Shown piece by piece: positions 14,433 through 16,612 of a stretch of 16,612 nucleotides of DNA; the first letter of the stretch is position 1; each line of letters begins with the position of its first letter. Both the position numbers and the translations under genes were made by a program. The stretch covers positions 1 to 16,612 of the forward strand of contig CAKRUB010000047.1 in assembly GCA_934402375.1 (NCBI GenBank), given 5' to 3'. The DNA comes from an uncultured Acetatifactor sp. (GTDB taxonomy: Bacteria; Bacillota; Clostridia; Lachnospirales; Lachnospiraceae). Under the pieces are notes generated by a model. The model saw nothing but the letters and a program-made list of their open reading frames with translations, was not told the origin of the DNA and made no database searches.

Positions 14433-15076
14433 TGGGGAAGATTACCGGAAGAGAAGAGCTGGAGAAGGTTCCGCCGAAGGTGCGGCAGATGTACCGGGCG
14501 GTCGTGGAGTTGATCGGCGAGGGTGAAGAGATTGCCGAGCTCCGCGTTTCGACCATCACCGGTCGGGCGGGAATCGGCAAGGGAACGGCATACGAGTATT
14601 TTGACAGCAAGGAGGAGATCGTTGCCTGTGCGATTACCTATGCCATTGAGAGCAGTTTCCGGCGGCTGGAACGGGAACTCATGGAAAAGGAGGACTTCTG
14701 CGGACAGCTGGAGTATCTGCTGGATGAGATCGAGAGAAAGGATGACAGGAAGGTCTGCTTTCTGCGGTTTCTGCACCTTTTAACCGATACTTCGGATTTC
14801 AGTGACCTGATCCGGCAGAAGCTCTGTATGGAGAGCACACCGGAGCAGGGAGCTTCCCGGAGGTATACACCGACAACGGTGTTCGGCAAGGTGCTGGAGA
14901 GGGCGCGGGAGCGCGGAGAACTGCGGGACGACCTTCCGATGGATTACATGATATATTCTCTGTTTTCGCACCTGATGCTTTACATGATGGCTGTCACCGC
15001 GAAGCAGGGAAGCAGTGCGGAAGGAACGGCGATACGCCCTTATGTATGGCAGGCGATAATGAGGGATCTGAAGTAA
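14432..15076 (+). CDS. TetR/AcrR-family transcriptional regulator
   Basis: A 214-residue regulator with an N-terminal TetR DNA-binding domain: VRQMYRAVVELIGEG helix, then the helix-turn-helix VSTITGRAGIGKGTAYEYFDSKEEI (about 39-63), the most conserved part of the family. The C-terminal region (about 75-210) is a helical ligand-binding and dimer domain with no family-specific signature I recognise. The ATG overlaps the permease stop (TAATG) and has GAGGAAG in front, so it is translated as part of the same transcript. It probably represses its own operon through the palindrome at 10207-10228, with pump substrates as likely inducers; this is inferred from arrangement. No hairpin terminator was found after it; the converging tRNA gene lies 41 nt beyond its stop codon. 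Confidence 0.92.
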   Translation: MGKITGREELEKVPPKVRQMYRAVVELIGEGEEIAELRVSTITGRAGIGKGTAYEYFDSKEEIVACAITYAIESSFRRLERELMEKEDFCGQLEYLLDEIERKDDRKVCFLRFLHLLTDTSDFSDLIRQKLCMESTPEQGASRRYTPTTVFGKVLERARERGELRDDLPMDYMIYSLFSHLMLYMMAVTAKQGSSAEGTAIRPYVWQAIMRDLK

Positions 15077-15117
15077 GTCTACAACTGTATGCAACTGTAT
15101 TCAATATTTTTCTAAAG

Positions 15118-15190
15118 AGCTGCTGACGGGAATCGGACCCGTGACCTCCGCACTACCAATGCGACGCTCTACCGACTGAGCCACAGCAGC
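15118..15190 (-). tRNA. tRNA-Thr (anticodon GGT), variant T-loop
   Basis: On the - strand a complete 73-nt cloverleaf can be drawn. It has a perfect 7-bp acceptor stem (GCTGCTG/CAGCAGC), a GCTC/GAGC D stem, and a 5-bp anticodon stem (TCGCA/TGCGG, with one G-U) around the loop TTGGTAG. The anticodon is therefore GGT, threonine ACC/ACT. A 5-bp T stem (ACGGG/CCCGT) closes a loop TCCGATT. The T-loop has C where nearly all tRNAs have U55, and position 38 is G rather than the usual A. The discriminator is T and CCA is not encoded (CTT follows), so CCA would be added enzymatically. A good promoter lies upstream. Confidence 0.9.
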
Positions 15191-15223
15191 ATCACGCGAC
15201 TGCTTTTGCAATCACCGTGAAAT

Positions 15224-15253
15224 ATTTTAGCAAATTCTGTGGCAGTTTGTCAA
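15224..15253 (-). promoter_or_regulatory. Promoter of tRNA-Thr
   Basis: On the - strand, TTGACA (15253-15248) is followed by 18 nt and TAAAAT (15229-15224), preceded by an extended TGC. Transcription should start about 27 nt before the tRNA 5' end. This is consistent with an expressed tRNA. Confidence 0.8.
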
Positions 15254-15307
15254 GACTCAATTTTGCAAAATGAAACAGTCAAAATGGAACAGCTGTATAT
15301 ATTTTGC

Positions 15308-15336
15308 TTGCACAAATAAATTCTTTGTGGTAATAT
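15308..15336 (+). promoter_or_regulatory. Promoter of the decayed Rpn-type gene
   Basis: TTGCAC (15308-15313), a 17-nt spacer and TAATAT (15331-15336) preceded by TGG form a plausible promoter. The start would be near 15343, giving a leader of about 145 nt before the original ATG at 15489. The leader contains a GCAGGA/TCCTGC inverted repeat (15439-15444 and 15463-15468). The 12-bp palindrome ATTTTGCAAAAT (15260-15271) lies between this promoter and the oppositely directed tRNA promoter. No other gene is seen in 15191-15488. Confidence 0.55.
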
Positions 15337-15488
15337 ACTTTTATAAAGCATATTTCATCTATTGAAATTCAGAGTATTCGATCTATGATTCTTTCTTTAT
15401 GATTTCAGAAATTCATGCTTTAAATCCAAACACTGTAAGCAGGAGTTTCTGGAATGGGAGCTTCCTGCAAAACTGAAAAGGAGGTTCT

Positions 15489-16130
15489 ATGGGGAAGAAT
15501 GGAAGGATTCTCTAGTGGCACCCGGCGTTTTATGCGGGAGTGCAGCTTGAACTGGAGAAGGAGGCAGGAGAGCTTACCCTGACATTTGCGGCGGCGAGGT
15601 ATCCGAGGAAGCTGATTGCGCATCTGACGAAGGAGCGTGGGTACAGCGTGGAGGAAGTGGAACATGGGATATACTATGTGAGGGGAGCGTTTGTGCCAAT
15701 CCAGATACTGGTGCTCTCAAGATTATCGGAAAAGGAAAATCTGTGGCTGCGGGTGCTGTCCAACGAGCTGAGGGAAAAGGAAATCGCCGGGCGCGCGCTG
15801 GCGGAGTACAGAAAGCACCAGAATAACGGACTGTACAGCAGCGTGATTGACATCATGATTCGAGCGAACCGGAAGAGGTTCGTGAAGGAGGGAAGCGGAA
15901 TGAGTGAAGAATTTGAAAGTCTGTTAAATGAGAAGCTTGCAATGCGGGAGGAGCGGGGGCGGAACATGGGACTCAGAGAAGGTCGGCTCGAGGGAAGACT
16001 TGAAGGAAAACTTGAGGGAAAGCGTACAACTGCCACGAATCTGAAGAAAATCAACATGCCCATTGAACAGATCGCGCAGATTGTTGAAGAGAGCCTTGAA
16101 ACGGTGGAGCAATGGTTAAACTGTTGTTAG
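15489..16130 (+). pseudogene. Decayed Rpn / PD-(D/E)XK-type nuclease-transposase gene
   Basis: The gene begins ATGGGGAAG at 15489 behind a strong AAAAGGAGG site, but the ninth codon is TAG (15513-15515). The frame then continues WHPAFYAGVQLELEKEAGELTLTF to the stop at 16130. In full-length Lachnospiraceae relatives, as I recall them, WHPAF(Y)AGIQxELE is followed by tens of residues with the PD-(D/E)XK nuclease core (IDVLIIKK, YKSPxDY). Only after that comes LTLTF..YPRKLIxHLxxERG. Here the two parts are joined directly, so the catalytic core appears deleted. The rest is intact: YYVRGAFVPIQILV, ENLWLRVLS, and the EGRLEGRLEGKLEGK repeat near the C-terminus. A GTG at 15540 could start a 196-residue remnant, but without a good ribosome site. 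The gene is followed by a strong terminator. Confidence 0.7.
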
Positions 16131-16177
16131 CGTTTGCGAGGGAGTCCTGAAGTTAAAAAATATTGGTGCTAGATGAG

Positions 16178-16218
16178 AGGAAGCCTTGAAAGTGAGGCTT
16201 CCTTTTGCATTTTTTTTA
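16178..16218 (+). terminator. Rho-independent terminator after Rpn-type gene
   Basis: A 9-bp perfect stem (AGGAAGCCT at 16178-16186 with AGGCTTCCT at 16195-16203), an 8-nt loop and T-runs (TTTTGCATTTTTTTT) form a strong terminator 47 nt after the gene. Confidence 0.9.
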
Positions 16219-16252
16219 GATTTTTATATTGTCATATCTACATAAAATATTC

Positions 16253-16281
16253 TCGACTATACCGATTTAAATCGGTATACT
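16253..16281 (+). promoter_or_regulatory. Promoter with a perfect palindrome filling its spacer
   Basis: TCGACT (16253-16258), a 17-nt spacer and TATACT (16276-16281) form a plausible promoter. A perfect 22-bp palindrome (16258-16279, half-site TATACCGATTT and its exact complement) occupies the spacer and runs into both elements. This is a classical operator position for a dimeric regulator. It could be a repressor site; a MerR-like activator site is also possible if a -35 with a longer spacer is used. Confidence 0.6.
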
Positions 16282-16380
16282 TTATAAAAAAGAAATTTGG
16301 TAATTGCAAAACTCATGTTTTCACAAGTGGCGTTTTGCGAACGACTGGAAAAAAATACTTTAGAAGGAGGGCACTTATAT

Positions 16381-16446
16381 ATGCGAAAGAGAAGTTTGAA
16401 ACAAATAAGTAGAAAACAACCAAGAAATAAAGGGCATAGCAAATAA
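16381..16446 (+). CDS. Very small basic ORF (21 residues)
   Basis: I do not recognise this ORF. ATG at 16381 follows AAGGAGG (16364-16370) by 10 nt, and the stop is TAA at 16444-16446. The 21 residues include 9 Lys/Arg, one His and no acidic residue. It lies about 100 nt downstream of the palindrome-containing promoter, and a GCAAAAC/GTTTTGC inverted repeat (about 16305-16338) lies in the leader. It may be a leader peptide, a micro-protein, or the surviving start of a gene truncated by the transposase remnant that follows. The evidence for translation is only the ribosome site and the promoter. Confidence 0.35.
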   Translation: MRKRSLKQISRKQPRNKGHSK

Positions 16447-16492
16447 ACCACCTAATCAGCTGGCTTTTGAAAATTGAATATAAACGCAACCC

Positions 16493-16612
16493 CTAATCAA
16501 GAATTAGCCGGAAGCTCATCTTTGATAAGATATCCTCTTTGGAATCCAGTGGAATGATGGCATCTTTGATAATCCGGGAGGAAAGAATCGTTGTGAAACG
16601 AATCCAGTTGAT
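16493..16612 (-). pseudogene. Transposase fragment (IS4-like), runs off window edge
   Basis: Reading the - strand from the window edge, 39 codons are open and end in TAG at 16495-16493. The segment INWIRFTTILSSRIIKDAII and following PLDSK resembles the N-terminal part of IS4-like transposases common in Lachnospiraceae (NWxRFxxLLSxxIIxxxIxPL, before the VDD catalytic region). After PLDSK the similarity is lost and a stop follows, so it looks like a truncated remnant. Two copies of CATCTTTGATAA (16517-16528 and 16561-16572) may reflect a local duplication or deletion joint. The identification rests on a short motif remembered from the family. Confidence 0.4.

Noticed and set aside
16173..16412. 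79-codon + strand frame near the right end
   Set aside because: It starts at the base of the terminator hairpin and crosses the palindrome promoter; AT-rich and without protein character.

Overview
The window looks like a chromosomal segment of a low-to-moderate GC Firmicute of class Clostridia, most likely Lachnospiraceae. The reasons are the cysE-cysS-mrnC-rlmB-sigH gene order known from spore-forming Firmicutes, a T-box leader, sigma-A type TTGACA/TATAAT promoters, AGGAGG ribosome sites, and an Rpn/PD-(D/E)XK-type gene of a kind abundant in that family. No phage, CRISPR or resistance island was seen. Almost all genes lie on the + strand.

Layout. 1-1505: a membrane-anchored erythromycin-esterase-like protein, ending in a good terminator. 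1597-2376: a BlaI-like winged-helix regulator and a 100-residue basic protein of unknown function, without a BlaR1 sensor. 2550-4921: a well-formed promoter, a 125-nt leader with a 12-bp terminator-like hairpin, a DEAD-box RNA helicase with an RGG/RDR-type tandem-repeat tail, then ispF with an unusual cysteine-rich tail. 4953-10144: a promoter and a cysteine-specific T-box (UGC specifier, UGGA bulge) in front of cysE, cysS, mrnC (Mini-III), rlmB, sigH (Spo0H) and a membrane-anchored metallo-beta-lactamase-fold hydrolase. These genes overlap or nearly touch and form one probable operon, in which uncharged tRNA-Cys should control serine acetylation and cysteinyl-tRNA synthesis, with possible read-through to RNA maturation genes and the early sporulation sigma factor.

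10164-15076: a self-contained efflux module. A consensus promoter with a 22-bp imperfect palindrome just downstream drives a 1394-residue RND permease and, by a TAATG overlap, a TetR-family regulator that probably binds that palindrome. The permease carries about 355 extra residues with two heptad-repeat coiled-coil arms in its first extracytoplasmic domain. No separate membrane-fusion or outer-membrane partner is encoded here, so the inserted hairpin is the most interesting protein feature of the window.

15118-16612: a more degenerate, accessory-looking end. It holds a tRNA-Thr(GGT) on the - strand with an atypical T-loop (C at position 55), a decayed Rpn-type nuclease/transposase gene (in-frame amber codon and apparent internal deletion of the catalytic region), a promoter whose spacer is filled by a perfect palindrome in front of a tiny, very basic ORF, and at the edge a - strand fragment resembling the N-terminal part of an IS4-like transposase.

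No completely new multi-gene system was identified. The best leads are the coiled-coil RND transporter with its self-contained regulation, the helicase leader hairpin, the variant tRNA-Thr and the palindrome-spacer promoter with its micro-ORF.
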